Shown: positions 44,181-56,270 of the stretch, in pieces | Layout: each line of letters begins with the position of its first letter | Position numbering within the stretch: the stretch's first letter is position 1 | Origin: Tomocerus qinae | Taxonomy: Eukaryota; Arthropoda; Collembola; Entomobryomorpha; Tomoceridae | NCBI GenBank assembly: GCA_020055645.1 | Contig: CM034546.1 | Coordinates: 10,974,001 to 11,038,000, forward strand | Direction of reading: 5' to 3' | DNA: 64,000 nucleotides | The notes under the pieces: model-generated | The model's input: only the letters and a program-made list of their open reading frames with translations | Told to the model about the DNA's origin: nothing | Databases searched by the model: none | Position numbers and translations under genes: made by a program

Positions 44181-44955
44181 TTCATCTATTTTGAAACTCA
44201 ATGTTGTCAATAAATATCAAAATAAACCAATTTCTATTATTATATCAAAGATATGGGCACGGTTCCCTTTTCTCAGGCGAGCTTCTGTTACGGCTTGCTG
44301 TAGGTTTTTTAGGTAGGGGGAGGTCATCCTTTGGAGGTCATTATGTAGGGTAAGGTAAGGAATATTGGCACCCACCATGCATTTAGCCTCCGTTTTTATC
44401 TAGTGCCCGTGTACATGAAACTGCTTGGTTACATGTCCATTATATGAACGGCATATTATATTAAATAGTACCATTGTAAAAGATTCAACGTTGACTCTTT
44501 GTTAGGTGTCGGTTGCCTTCCAACTTGGAATTCGGCTATTTTGTATTTCAAAATATATAAATATAATATAATTTATAAATAATAATAATTGAAAGTACTA
44601 CTTGTTTATAATCTCACATCTTTAATTGCATTCGTTTAATATGTAGTCAATCTCAGCCGTATATGTAGTCCATCGCAGTCGTATTTGTAGTCAATCGCAT
44701 TCGTATATGTAGTCAATCACATTCAGTAATGTTGTCATTAACATTTTGCTTACTGTGTAAACTGACATTCGTCGTTCGGGAAATATTGTCGGGTTTCGGT
44801 TATGAGTTGTTCCCCAATAGACTCGTGGTGAAATAGTGTAGTTAGACCTCGAAGTTTGAGCTGAAGTTGAGTCTTTTGTATTGCAACTTGCAACGTATGA
44901 TTCATTGTCTGTCGAATACAATGAGCGAACTGTGACGGCGAAAGAATAATATAAC
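44181..44955. other. intergenic sequence with a short tandem repeat
   Basis: 44638-44720 holds about four copies of a 24-26-bp unit, GTATATGTAGTCAATCGCA with variants. The minus-strand frame 44691-44975 partly reads this repeat and is not supported. Confidence 0.45.
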
Positions 44956-44959
44956 TGCC

Positions 44960-45048
44960 AACAAAAACCCCACAAAACTCTTAAGGGGAGATCCTATGAA
45001 TTCACATGATTTGTCCAAAATGTTTGTAGTGTCAATATTGTTATGGAG
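44960..45048 (+). pseudogene. short relic of an IR-like gene
   Basis: About 89 bp align with 23679-23767 of the damaged IR-like gene at roughly 80 percent (shared AGATCCTA, TTCACATGATTTGTCC or TCCACATGATTTGTCC, TTATGGA). It covers the region coding for R/G-D-P-x-N-x-H-D-L-S. It adjoins peptide-gene unit 1, so the two gene clusters meet here. Confidence 0.65.
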
Positions 45049-46103
45049 ACGTTATATATTGTTACAATAGCGTCAACTATTATCCCGTATAAAACCGATT
45101 AACCCATATCGTCTATCGTTTTAAATTAAATTGTTTAAAAATTTTCTGCTATACCATAAATATATCATTCTAAGCTGAAAAAAAATTCCCCCAACAATCC
45201 ACGTGCATAATTATTTTTAAAAAACCTTCAAACGATCGTAAGGTTAATGATACATTTATTATATGCAAACTTCTCATTTGTTAGCATTAAAAGATTAATT
45301 TTTGTACTTTTCATTGACTACCATTGTTCAAAATTTACCACTTTTTTGGATTTCTTACCATCACAGTGGTAAAAAGGCACTTAATGGTAAAAATGCATCT
45401 AGTAGTAAAAATGGTACATTTTAGCGATTGATTGAACAGTTTGGTACATATATACTAGGCTTCCTAAATTATGGGCTTTTAAAACTTTATTTTAGATGTA
45501 ATATTTCCAATTAGCCACTTAGTAAATCAAATTAATCCAATTTATTTGATTGTCCACTTTAAGTTATAATAAAACTACTGAAACTAATGCATGTAGAATC
45601 GCCAATTTAAAATTGATATGAATGTGCCAATTTAATTGCCATTAATTTCTCAATCGGAAATAAGGGCTATTAGTTAATGTTGAATTCAAACCTGAATAAT
45701 GAACACTTATCAATTCGTGACAACAATCACCAGCTGCTAAGCTATTTCATACTTTGGTTCTGATTTTTATAAAAAAATTCAACATAAAACTTAAATGAAA
45801 CTATTTTTTACCATATATACCACCTAACACTACTTTTTAGGGAGTGGTATATAACGTCAAATACCAATTAAAACCACTGGCAAGTGGTAAATGGTATTTT
45901 GTACACTGTTTATTATATAGCACCATTGACACAATAGTCGATTGACGTTTGGTTTTAGGAATTGACATTAAAATATTATTATTTGTAAACAAAGCTAATT
46001 CAGAATTCACGATAAACAGCGCAATTATTATATAGGCAGACATTGCCAAGGATAATGGATCAATAAAATCCTGTTTACATTACTAATTGTCTGTGGAAAT
46101 CCG

Positions 46104-46112
46104 TATAAATAG
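46104..46112 (+). promoter_or_regulatory. TATA box of peptide gene, copy 1
   Basis: TATAAATAG, conserved in all three copies (also 48652-48660 and 54786-54794), about 95-100 bases before the start codon. Confidence 0.6.
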
Positions 46113-46208
46113 AGCAATGTAAAAATCTTACTGGCATACACCCATCGACAACTCTCAGAGAACTAGCTCAATCGACTTGGAGATATCTTTAATTTCTGCC
46201 AATTAAAA

Positions 46209-46448
46209 ATGAAACTTGTCGTGGCCTTCTACTTGGCGCTACTTGTTTTTGTGGCTGTCCAAACAGAAATTTTGGCTGCAGATGGTAAGTTTACAAAATG
46301 CATACTAAATTATACTTTTTACTAGTAAAATTTATGAATGATGAGTATATTGCCACCAAATAATATCAAATATCAACTATTTTTATTAGCCAACAAGACT
46401 GCCGAAGACGCTAAGGGGAGAGGGATGTTGAATTGGGGAAAACGTTAG
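46209..46448 (+). CDS. secreted 44-residue peptide precursor ending in Gly-Lys-Arg, copy 1
   Basis: Exon 1 (46209-46284) and exon 2 (46390-46448) join across a GTAAGT...TTATTAG intron with phase kept. Exon 1 codes a textbook signal peptide (MKLVVAFYLALLVFVAVQ, then T-E-I-L-A-A). Exon 2 codes a short polar stretch and the end GRGMLNWGKR followed by TAG. A C-terminal W-G-K-R is the usual signal for removal of the basic pair and amidation, as in arthropod neuropeptides, so the product may be a 17-residue peptide ending in Met-Leu-Asn-Trp-amide, or a shorter one if cut at the internal K-G-R. The ending recalls the NWGKR end of adipokinetic-hormone-type peptides, but there is no N-terminal glutamine or the spaced Phe of that family. 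I do not recognise the family. TATA box at 46104 and AATAAA at 46574-46579 frame a compact gene. Three copies occur here; this and copy 3 are intact. Confidence 0.7.
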
Positions 46449-46573
46449 TAGCAAATCGCCCCTGCATGACCTTCGATATCAGCCCTCACGGACTATCCGA
46501 ATTTTAAAATATATACATATTCTGAATTATTAAAACTTTATTTTGTTATATTCCACAATTCCGTAATGTGACA

Positions 46574-46579
46574 AATAAA
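46574..46579 (+). terminator. poly-A signal of peptide gene, copy 1
   Basis: AATAAA 126 bases after the stop, conserved in copies 2 (49116-49121) and 3 (55250-55255). Confidence 0.5.
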
Positions 46580-48651
46580 TCAGCAATCTGAACGATTTAG
46601 CTACATAATATGCGGAATCTATTCTGTACAACAATTATCACAAAGTTAATAATTTAAATGACAATTGCTTTTAATTCCTAAGAAAAATGCAATTGAAACT
46701 TACATGTAGAAACATTTGGCAAGCGTCTCTATTGGTTGTATCAAATAATAATAATTTCATCATAAACGACTAACGATAAAGCCACAAAACATACATGACT
46801 TCTGCATATTACAGACGCATGATTTTTGATACAATTTCAAAAATACATTTCAATATCAGATGATGCGGTTAGAACGACAAAAGCATGTTTTTCATGTTAG
46901 TTGTGATTGATTTTGCCTATTTTTGAACTTGGCCTTGGTTTACATATCCGCACACACAAACACCACGTATTGAACATATAAATGTTTCGGGTAGTTAATT
47001 ACCTGGAGCCGCATTAGAACTATACCATAGTCATTTTATTTCGCAATCATGTCATATATGACAATTTTACAGCACCTTTTCACTATTGTCATATGTACAG
47101 AATGATTAGTTGATGAGGGCAATGTACTTACATCCCAGTAAATTAGAGTCAATTTTGTGAACTGAGATAAATGGATGCCAGATACACGCACGGCAGAAGG
47201 TACTGCTATAATTAACTACATTAATTTTCAGAATAATTATTAAAACTGTTCCAAATAATTACGCATCGATAATGTTTACCTTATGCATTAATTCGGTGGA
47301 ATATTTGCATTTTTCCAGATGAAAGTTTAAGTGGGCGGCATGTATGTTTTCGTTGATATTCTTTGGTGGCGTTACTTCTATTATCCAGAAACTGGTTTAG
47401 TTATAACCCCGTATGAAAACGAATTACCTATATTAAAAGTCGTTTTAAATTAAAATTTTTCTTTAGTTTTCTGCTGCCTTAAAATTGATTGACCAATGCC
47501 CATAAAATTTATAGACACTTCAATATGGCAAGCGAATGATTTAAAAATTCTGCCTATCAAAGCTGTACTTACACAAAAACCAATAAAATCATATCGACAT
47601 TTATTTTTTATTTTGATAAACTTTGCACCTGCAATTCCTGAATCGTATGGAGTCAATTTAATTACAAACATACCTCAGCATAAAAATTTCATTCTAAACA
47701 GAAAAACAAAATTCCACAACAATCCACGTGCATAATTATTCTCAAAAAAAACCTTCAAACAATCATAAGGTTAATGATACATTTATTATATTCAAACTTC
47801 TAATTTGGTATAATTGACAATTGTGAGTATTAAAAGCTCAATTATCTGTGTTTGTCATTGACTATCAGTGTACCAAATTTACCAATTTTTTGGATTTTTT
47901 ACCGTCACAGTGGTAAAAATAAACTTGATGGTAAAATGCATTTAGTGGTATAAATGGTAAATTTTAGCGATTGATTAGACAGTTTAGTACAGATACAATA
48001 AATTTCCTAAATTATGGGTTTTAAAAACTTTATTTTCCATGAAATATTTCCAATTAGACCCTTGGTAAATCAAACTAATCCAATTTATTTGATTGTCCAC
48101 TGAAATTTATAAGAATGCTACTGAAACTAATGCATTTAGCATCGCCAAATTAAAATTGATATGAATGTGCCAATTTAATTGCCATTAATTTCTCAATCGG
48201 AAATAAGGGCTATTAGTGAATGTTGAATCCAAACCTGAATAATGAACACTTATCAATTTGTGGCAGGAATCATCAGCTGCTAAGATATTTTATACTTTCT
48301 GAGTTTTTTATACAAAACTTCAACACGAAACTTAAATGAAACTATTTTTTATCATTTATACCACCTAAAATTACTTTTTAGGAAGTGGTATATAATGTCA
48401 AATACCAATAAAAACCACTTACCACTGGTAAGTGGTAAATGGTATTTTGTACACTGTTTATTATATAGCACCACTGACACAATAGTCGATTGAAGTTTGG
48501 TTTTAGGAATTGATATAAAAATATTAGTATTTGTAAACAAAGCTAATTCAGAATTCACGATAAACAACGCAATTATTATATAGGCAGACATTGCCAAGGA
48601 TAATGGATCAATAAAATCCTGTTTACATTACTAATTGTCTGTGAAAATCCG

Positions 48652-48660
48652 TATAAATAG
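48652..48660 (+). promoter_or_regulatory. TATA box of peptide gene, copy 2
   Basis: TATAAATAG, identical to the boxes of copies 1 and 3. Confidence 0.55.
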
Positions 48661-48756
48661 ACCAATTTAAACATCTTACTGGCATACACTCATCGACAAC
48701 TCTCAGAGAACTAGCTCAATCGACTTGGAGATATCTTTAATTTCTGCCAATTAAAA

Positions 48757-48990
48757 ATTAAACTTGTCGTGGCTTTCTACTTGGCGCTACTTGTTTTTGT
48801 GACTGTCCAAACAGAAATTTTGGCTGCAGATGGTAAGTTTACAAATTGCATACTAAATTATATTTTTTACTAAGTAACATTTTTGAATGATGAGTATATT
48901 GCCACTAAATAATATCAACTATTTTTATTAGCCAACAAGACTGCCGAAGACGCTAAGGGGAGAGGAATGTTGAATTGGGGAAAACGTTAG
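48757..48990 (+). pseudogene. peptide precursor gene, copy 2, start codon lost
   Basis: Exons equivalent to 48757-48832 and 48932-48990 are intact in frame and splice sites, but the start codon is ATT in place of ATG, and one signal-peptide alanine is threonine (GCT to ACT). Exon 2 still codes GRGMLNWGKR and TAG. No other in-frame ATG lies nearby in exon 1, so the signal peptide cannot be made from an AUG. It is probably silenced. Confidence 0.7.
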
Positions 48991-49762
48991 TAGCAAGTCG
49001 CCCCTACATGACTTTCGATATCTGCCCTCACGGACTATCCGAATTTTAAAATATATACATATTCTGAATTATTAAAACTTTATTTTGTTAACTTCCGCAA
49101 TTCCGTAATGTGACAAATAAATCAGCATTCTGAACGATTTAGCTCTATAATATGCGGAATCTATTCTGTACAACCCTTATCACAAAGATAATAATTTAAA
49201 TGACAATTGCTTTTAATTCCTAAGAAAATGCAAAAAATAGAAACTTACATGTAAAAACATTTGGTAAGCGTCTCTATTGGTTGTAATAATCGATCATCGA
49301 TAAGTAATAATAATGTAATCATCAAATAATAATAATTTCACCATAAACGACTAACGATAAAGCCACAAAACATACATGACTTCTGCATATTACAGACGCA
49401 TGATTTTTGATACAATTTCAAAAATACATTTCAATATCAGATGATGCGGTTAGAACGACAAAAGCATGTTTTTCATGTTAGTTGTGATTGATTTTGCCTA
49501 TTTTTGAACTTGGCCTTGGTTTACATATCCGCACACACAAACACCACGTATTGAACATATAAATGTTTCGGGTAGTTAATTACCTGGAGCCGCATTAGAA
49601 CTATACCATAGTCATTTTATTTCGCAATCATGTCATATATGACAATTTTACAGCACCTTTTCACTATTGTCATGTACAGAATGATTAGTTGATGAGGGCA
49701 ATGTACTTACATATCACAGTAAATTAGAGTCAATTTTGTGAACTGAGTATCAATTATGTAGG

Positions 49763-50133
49763 CAGAGTTCAACTGGCCGGTGGGTAGTGGCTAGGTGGCT
49801 AGATGGCAAAAGTGGCTAGTGGGCGGGCAAAATGTCAGGTGGCTAGTGGGCAAAAGGGGCAAAAGTAAAATTAGGTTTTAAAAATAGCACAAAAAAATTT
49901 AAAACTTAACTTACACAAGTAAACTAACTGTTTGCCATTGAAATTCGGAGTTAATGATATTCTAGTAAGCCTGTTTTTAGGTACTTATAAACGAAGAGGC
50001 ATCGATGCGACATCTATTTTGGTAGATGAACTACGATTTAGACTTTTGCCCCTTTTACCCCTTTTGCCCCTTTTGCCCTTTTGCCCGGGTGGAGTGGGCA
50101 AAATGTAAAAAAGTCGGCTAAAATAGAACTCTG
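49763..50133. mobile_element. hAT-like MITE at the end of unit 2
   Basis: Ends CAGAGTTC and GAACTCTG, flanked by a perfect 8-bp duplication TATGTAGG (49755-49762 and 50134-50141). The interior begins with GTGGCTAG repeats and ends with CCCCTTTTGCC repeats. It is 371 bp. The same insertion in unit 3 shows it came in before the segmental duplication. Confidence 0.75.
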
Positions 50134-50623
50134 TATGTAGGTCGCCATAATAAAAATGTACACATTTGAATGAAACGAACAGTAAAACTTAAACGTCAAA
50201 GCATAAAATTTTATCCAGGAAAATATAGAAGATATCTAGATAGAGGGATGAGTAATATTGATAGTAATGCTTTATGTGATATCCACAAGTATATAAAACA
50301 TAGATTTCCTAATAGTGGAGGATAGGAAATAAAAAATCACTTTCACTGTCACTACGCGTTATTTCTAAAGTACTGTTCCTTTAAATGGACAATAACGCTT
50401 GTACTTATCAAAGAGATTGCATGCCAATCATGATATGTATTGGGTGTATGCACGTTCTATTGATTAATTATTTACCTAAAAAATTGTAGGAATACATATC
50501 AGCCGTTCATGCTTGATTATTCACTAAAGTCAATTCAATTCTCAAGACATTAGTATTTGAACTTGAATAAGTAATCTTATATCTTATCAAAAACAAGGTG
50601 TATTTGAAATAACAGAATTAAAA

Positions 50624-51810
50624 ATGCTACTTTTGTCCAAACTAATTTTAATTGTTCTGTCTGTCTTTAATTTCACATTCTGTTCGGGAAAAGATTACAA
50701 ACCTAACGAAACTCATAAAACAATCTTTGAACAACTATTTAATGATCATTATGATCGAAGAATTCGCCCTGCAGGTTCTCTTGAGAGTAAAGACAATTTC
50801 ACAATTATTACTGTAGACCTAATGGTGACTAATATCGAATGTCTAGACGAATCGAAATTGGATTATGGAGTTGAACTTTATTTTCGTCAAACGTGGAACG
50901 ACGATAGACTACAATACAACGTGACTAGCCTAAATTTTCGAAATAAGAAAATCAATTATTTAACAGTGGGTGACCGGAGTAAAATCTGGGAACCCAACTT
51001 AAGTTTTGTGAATTCAAAAGTTGGTTTTGTACAAGATGTGTTGGCCCCGGATAACTACATACGGATCTTTCCAGACGGACAAGTCCAAACGAGCTACCGT
51101 GTCTATCTGAAGTTAAGTTGTTCTGTCAATTTGAAGAGATATCCTTTCGACAACCCGGCTTGTCCCCTGATTATAGAATCTTTTGCGTTTTCTATGGACG
51201 AACTTGAAGTTCGATGGAAAGATCATTCACCAGTGCAAACAAACAATATAAGTATGCCCCATTTTATACTAAAGAATATATCAACACCTTACTGCACTTC
51301 AACAACAACTTCCACCGGAAGGTACTCTTGTATAAAACTACTATTTCACCTGGAACGACAACTATCTTCATACCTTCTCCAGATTTATGTCCCAAGCTCG
51401 CTAGTTGTTTTTATTTCATGGATTGCATTTTGGATGGGAAAATCAAATTTTGAAGCTAGAAACGGCCTGGGAGTCACTACTGCATCACAATAATCACACA
51501 AGTTCACGGCGTCAACCAAAATTCGCCTTCTGTCTCGTACATAAGGGCCGTCGACATTTTTACATTTACTTGTAAGGCATTTGTCATTATTGCTCTCTTG
51601 GAATCATCACTAGCTTGTCAGTTACACAGACTACGACGAAAACGACGACTATCTCAAATTTTTACATGTGCAATTTCACCTTGGAGAAAGCGTTCAGTTT
51701 TTACAATCAATAAAATTGACTGCTGGGCTAGATTTGTTTTTCCAAGTGCATTTACTATTTCCAATGCAGTATATTGGATTTACTATCTGGGCACATGTGA
51801 GACTGTTTGA
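50624..51810 (+). CDS. Cys-loop ligand-gated ion channel subunit, anion-channel type, one frameshift in M2
   Basis: A signal peptide (MLLLSKLILIVLSVFNFTF) is followed by an extracellular ligand-binding domain with K-I-W-E-P-N-L-S-F-V-N, the Cys-loop C-x13-C (C-S-V-N-L-K-R-Y-P-F-D-N-P-A-C) and a second cysteine pair (Y-C ... Y-S-C) as in glycine and glutamate-gated chloride channels. M1 is L-L-Q-I-Y-V-P-S-S-L-V-V; M2 starts E-A-R-N-G-L-G-V-T-T. Just there the frame closes (TAA at 51491-51493), yet the next frame carries the rest without a gap: I-T-Q-V-H-G, S-V-S-Y-I-R-A-V-D-I-F, M3, a short basic loop and M4 with I-D-C-W-A-R-F-V-F-P. One base is missing in M2, so this is a single-exon gene with one frameshift: a young pseudogene or a sequencing error. 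The usual P-A-R at the start of M2 is E-A-R. Confidence 0.75.
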
Positions 51811-53297
51811 ATTGAAAATCAAATTCTAGTGCAACATTTCTTAAACATCTGGTAGAAATCAAAATAGGTACTTACAGTTGAATTTAATCTTTATTTATTA
51901 TTCTGCCTTTAGCTTTATATATTATACTTCATGTATTTTAATGTTAAATATAAAGCGTGGTAATAGTAAAATTAACTTAAAGTTAGATTACTTAATTCAA
52001 AATGCACACATTAAAACTGCTAAATATTAACGCTTCGATATTATTTACCGAACATGTATTCGATCACCTAAAATATAATAAATTACGCCATGGTGATTGG
52101 AGCGTCAAAACCATCAACAAATTATTATCCTCAGTACACTCATGGATTTGAAATAACATCCTATTAAACAAACCGCAAAACTCCATAAATTAATAAAATT
52201 CTAACTTCTTAGAACCCAAGCTGGGAATTACTTAATTTATCAACAATCGCTATAATACTTTTACATTGATCAATTCTATATGACACAATTAATTCTAATA
52301 TCAAGTGCAATGTCCAAGATATTTTTGAAGACTCTCCAAGCAAAGAAAACTCACAGCAACATACTTTGTAAATAAATGTTATAAGTAATACCAATATATA
52401 TGATAGCTACATAGTTCAGTTTACTATATGATAGCCAGTTTCAATGGCTTCTATCCGAGGTAATAAAAACGACAAATGCATAACAATAACTTTTCCATCC
52501 TATATTTATTTTGTTCACTGTATCTCTTTTACCATAGCATCTACCGCATCTTATTACGTATTAGTAAAATATTTGCAGGTAGATATTTAAATGGATGCAT
52601 ATTTCTAAATGTGTTGATATTTTGGGCTGGCATTACTTGGGCTAGTCAGACACTGGATTATTTACAACCCCATATAAAGACCGTAAAATAGGTGATGCCA
52701 GACTAAATTACGATTTTAAGCTTTTTGGCAAAATTTTTTTAAACATTAACTTGGGAAAAATTTTGCGGAAAGGATAGTCTAAATATTTAGGTCTGTTACA
52801 GCCACTTTGCTTAAAATGTAACCTAAGTTATTATTTAAGCTAAACGTCATTCAAACCTATTATTTTGGTAAACAATCGGTCTAAATTATTTGGTCTAAAA
52901 TAGTCAAAATTATTTAGTCTTAAATGTGCTCTAAGTGAAATTCGACCCAATTTTTTGTCTGAAAAACAGTCTAATTTGTGCTAAAATGCAGTAAACTATT
53001 TTCCGACATTTATTAGGTGATCCCATGAAAATATCAAATGCTACTAAAGGTCACGCTAAATCAATTCTCTACTTTAGGCTATACCGTAAGGCACTATATT
53101 TCTTATTTTAAAATGTTTTTCACTTATTTTTAGTACTTAGTTTCCTTTTGTAGTTTCAAGTTTTTATTTTGACATTTATTAATACTTTTTTTACTGTTTA
53201 TGGGGTACTTAATAATTAATTATTTTAAGGTTTTAGAGTAATTAATTATATGGGGCTTGATCATAATCATTCATAGTAAATCGCAAGAAATAGATTG
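51811..53297. other. intergenic sequence after the receptor gene
   Basis: No gene is supported; the short frames at 52209-52394 and 52476-52691 have no family match. 52700-53000 is rich in irregular TAGTCTAAA/TTTGGTCTAAA words, which may be a decayed repeat. Confidence 0.4.
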
Positions 53298-54785
53298 AAA
53301 TGGATGCCAGATACACGCACGGCAGAAGGTACTGCTATAATTAACTACATTAATTTTCAGAATAATTATTAAAACTGTTCCAAATAATTACGCATCGATA
53401 ATGTTTACCTTATGCATTAATTCGGTGGAATATTTGCATTTTTCCAGATGAAAGTTTAAGTGGGCGGCATGTATGATTTCAAATTCGTTGATATTCTTTG
53501 GTGGCGTTACTTCTATTATCCAGAAACTGGTTTAGTTATAACCCCGTATGAAAACGAATTACCTATATTAAAAGTCGTTTTAAATTAAAATTTTTCTTTA
53601 GTTTTCTGCTGCCTTAAAATTGATTGACCAATGCCCATAAAATTTATAGACACTTCAATATGGCAAGCGAATGATTTAAAAATTCTGCCTATCAAAGCTG
53701 TACTTACACAAAAACCAATAAAATCATATCGACATTTATTTTTTATTTTGATAAACTTTGCACCTGCAATTCCTGAATCGTATGGAGTCAATTTAATTAC
53801 AAACATACCTCAGCATAAAAATTTCATTCTAAACAGAAAAACAAAATTCCACAACAATCCACGTGCATAATTATTCTCAAAAAAAACCTTCAAACAATCA
53901 TAAGGTTAATGATACATTTATTATATTCAAACTTCTAATTTGGTATAATTGACAATTGTGAGTATTAAAAGCTCAATATCTGTGTTTGTCAATGACTATC
54001 AGTGTACCAAATTTACCACTTTTTTGGATTTTTTACCGTCACAGTGGTAAAAATAAACTTGATGGTAAAATGCATTTAGTGGTATAAATGGTAAATTTTA
54101 GCGATTGATTAGACAGTTTAGTACAGATACAATAAATTTCCTAAATTATGGGTTTTAAAAACTTTATTTTCCATGAAATATTTCCAATTAGACCCTTGGT
54201 AAATCAAACTAATCCAATTTATTTGATTGTCCACTGAAATTTATAAGAATGCTACTGAAACTAATGCATTTAGCATCGCCAAATTAAAATTGATATGAAT
54301 GTGCCAATTTAATTGCCATTAATTTCTCAATCGGAAATAAGGGCTATTAGTGAATGTTGAATCCAAACCTGAATAATGAACACTTATCAATTTGTGGCAG
54401 GAATCATTAGCTGCTAAGCTATTTTATACTTTCTGAGTTTTTTATACAAAACTTCAACACGAAACTTAAATGAAACTATTTTTTATCATTTATACCACCT
54501 AAAATTACTTTTTAGGAAGTGGTATATAATGTCAAATACCAATAAAAACCACTTACTACTGGTAAGTGGTAAATGGTATTTTGTACACTGTTTATTATAT
54601 AGCACAACTGACACAATAGTCGATTGAAGTTTGGTTTTAGGAATTGATATAAAAATATTAGTATTTGTAAACAAAGCTAATTCAGAATTCACGATAAACA
54701 ACGCAATTATTATATAGGCAGACATTGCCAAGGATAATGGATCAATAAAATCCTGTTTACATTACTAATTGTCTGTGGAAATCCG

Positions 54786-54794
54786 TATAAATAG
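54786..54794 (+). promoter_or_regulatory. TATA box of peptide gene, copy 3
   Basis: TATAAATAG, identical to the boxes of copies 1 and 2. Confidence 0.6.
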
Positions 54795-54890
54795 ACCAAT
54801 TTAAAAATGTTACTGGCATACACTCATCGACAACTCTCAGAGAACTAGCTCAATCGACTTGGAGATATCTTTAATTTCTGCCAATTAAAA

Positions 54891-55124
54891 ATGAAACTTG
54901 TCGTGGCTTTCTACTTGGCGCTACTTGTTTTTGTGGCTGTCCAAACAGAAATTTTGGCTGCAGATGGTAAGTTTACAAATTGCATACTAAATTATATTTT
55001 TTACTAAGTAACATTTTTGAATGATGAGTATATTGCCACTAAATAATATCAACTATTTTTATTAGCCAACAAGACTGCCGAAGACGCTAAGGGGAGAGGA
55101 ATGTTGAATTGGGGAAAACGTTAG
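54891..55124 (+). CDS. secreted 44-residue peptide precursor ending in Gly-Lys-Arg, copy 3
   Basis: Exons 54891-54966 and 55066-55124 give the same 44-residue product as copy 1: signal peptide, short polar spacer, then GRGMLNWGKR and TAG. The intron has a GTAAGT donor and TTATTAG acceptor, with one codon split after its first base. ATG, splice sites, TATA box (54786) and AATAAA (55250-55255) are all kept. Since copies 1 and 3 encode the same protein although the surrounding left flanks differ more, the coding part appears to be held by selection or by gene conversion. Possible role: amidated signalling or defence peptide; family unknown. Confidence 0.7.
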
Positions 55125-55897
55125 TAGCAAGTCGCCCCTACATGACTTTCGATATCTGCCCTCACGGACTATCCGAATTTTAAAATATATACATATTCTG
55201 AATTATTAAAACTTTATTTTGTTAACTTCCGCAATTCCGTAATGTGACAAATAAATCAGCATTCTGAACGATTTAGCTCTATAATATGCGGAATCTATTC
55301 TGTACAACCCTTATCACAAAGATAATAATTTAAATGACAATTGCTTTTAATTCCTAAGAAAAATGCAAAAAATAGAAACTTACATGTAAAAACATTTGGT
55401 AAGCGTCTCTATTGGTTGTAATAATCGATCATCGATAAGTAATAATAATGTAATCATCAAATAATAATAATTTCACCATAAACGACTAACGATAAAGCCA
55501 CAAAACATACATGACTTCTGCATATTACAGACGCATGATTTTTGATACAATTTCAAAAATACATTTCAATATCAGATGATGCGGTTAGAACGACCAAGGC
55601 ATGTTTTTCATGTTAGTTGTGATTGATTTTGCCTATTTTTGAACTTGGCCTTGGTTTACATATCCGCACACACAAACACCACGTATTGAACATATAAATG
55701 TTTCGGGTAGTTAATTACCTGGAGCCGCATTAGAACTATACCATAGTCATTTTATTTCGCAATCATGTCATATATGACAATTTTACAGCACCTTTTCACT
55801 ATTGTCATGTACAGAATGATTAGTTGATGAGGGCAATGTACTTACATATCACAGTAAATTAGAGTCAATTTTGTGAACTGAGTATCAATTATGTAGG

Positions 55898-56270
55898 CAG
55901 AGTTCAACTGGCCGGTGGGTAGTGGCTAGGTGGCTAGATGGCAAAAGTGGCTAGTGGGCGGGCAAAATGTCAGGTGGCTAGTGGGCAAAAGGGGCAAAAG
56001 TAAAATTAGGGTTTTAAAAATAGCACAAAAAAATTTAAAACTTAACTTACACAAGTAAACTAACTGTTTGCCATTGAAATTCGGAGTTAATGATATTCTA
56101 GTAAGCCTGTTTTTAGGTACTTATAAACGAAGAGGCATCGATGCGACATCTATTTTGGTAGATGAACTACGATTTAGACTTTTTGCCCCTTTTACCCCTT
56201 TTGCCCCCTTTGCCCCTTTTGCCCGGGTGGGTGGGCAAAATGTAAAAAAGTCGGCTAAAATAGAACTCTG
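55898..56270. mobile_element. hAT-like MITE at the end of unit 3
   Basis: Duplicate of 49763-50133, with the same TATGTAGG target duplication (55890-55897 and 56271-56278). The two copies differ by a few bases in the C-run and G-run parts. Confidence 0.75.

Larger units (their letters stand above)
45060..47165 (+). repeat. peptide-gene unit 1 (older copy)
   Basis: Aligns with units 2 and 3 but lacks about 190 bp of them near the start (47490-47680 in unit 2) and has no hAT-like insertion at its right end. Coding exons and the last 430 bp are almost identical to units 2 and 3; the left half is more diverged. Confidence 0.75.
47166..50448 (+). repeat. peptide-gene unit 2 of a segmental duplication
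   Basis: From ATGGATGCCAGATACACG (47171) to about 50448 it is nearly identical to 53298-56585, with a constant offset of 6,134-6,135 bp over most of its length. It follows unit 1 directly. The frames at 47450-47735 are shared by both copies but have no recognisable product. Confidence 0.85.

Noticed and set aside
44691-44975. 94-codon minus-strand gene
   Set aside because: Partly reads through a 24-26-bp tandem repeat and has no family resemblance.
45837-46049. Minus-strand frame shared by all three peptide units
   Set aside because: It lies in the upstream repeat, ends differ between copies, and it runs against the TATA-driven peptide gene; most likely a by-product of the repeat.
46390-46448. 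Adipokinetic hormone or myoinhibitory peptide
   Set aside because: The ending W-G-K-R fits, but the N-terminal glutamine and spaced aromatic residues of adipokinetic hormones and the W-x6-W spacing of myoinhibitory peptides are absent.
47450-47735. Overlapping frames conserved in units 2 and 3
   Set aside because: Conservation follows from the recent segmental duplication; unit 1 lacks this segment, and the products resemble nothing known to me.
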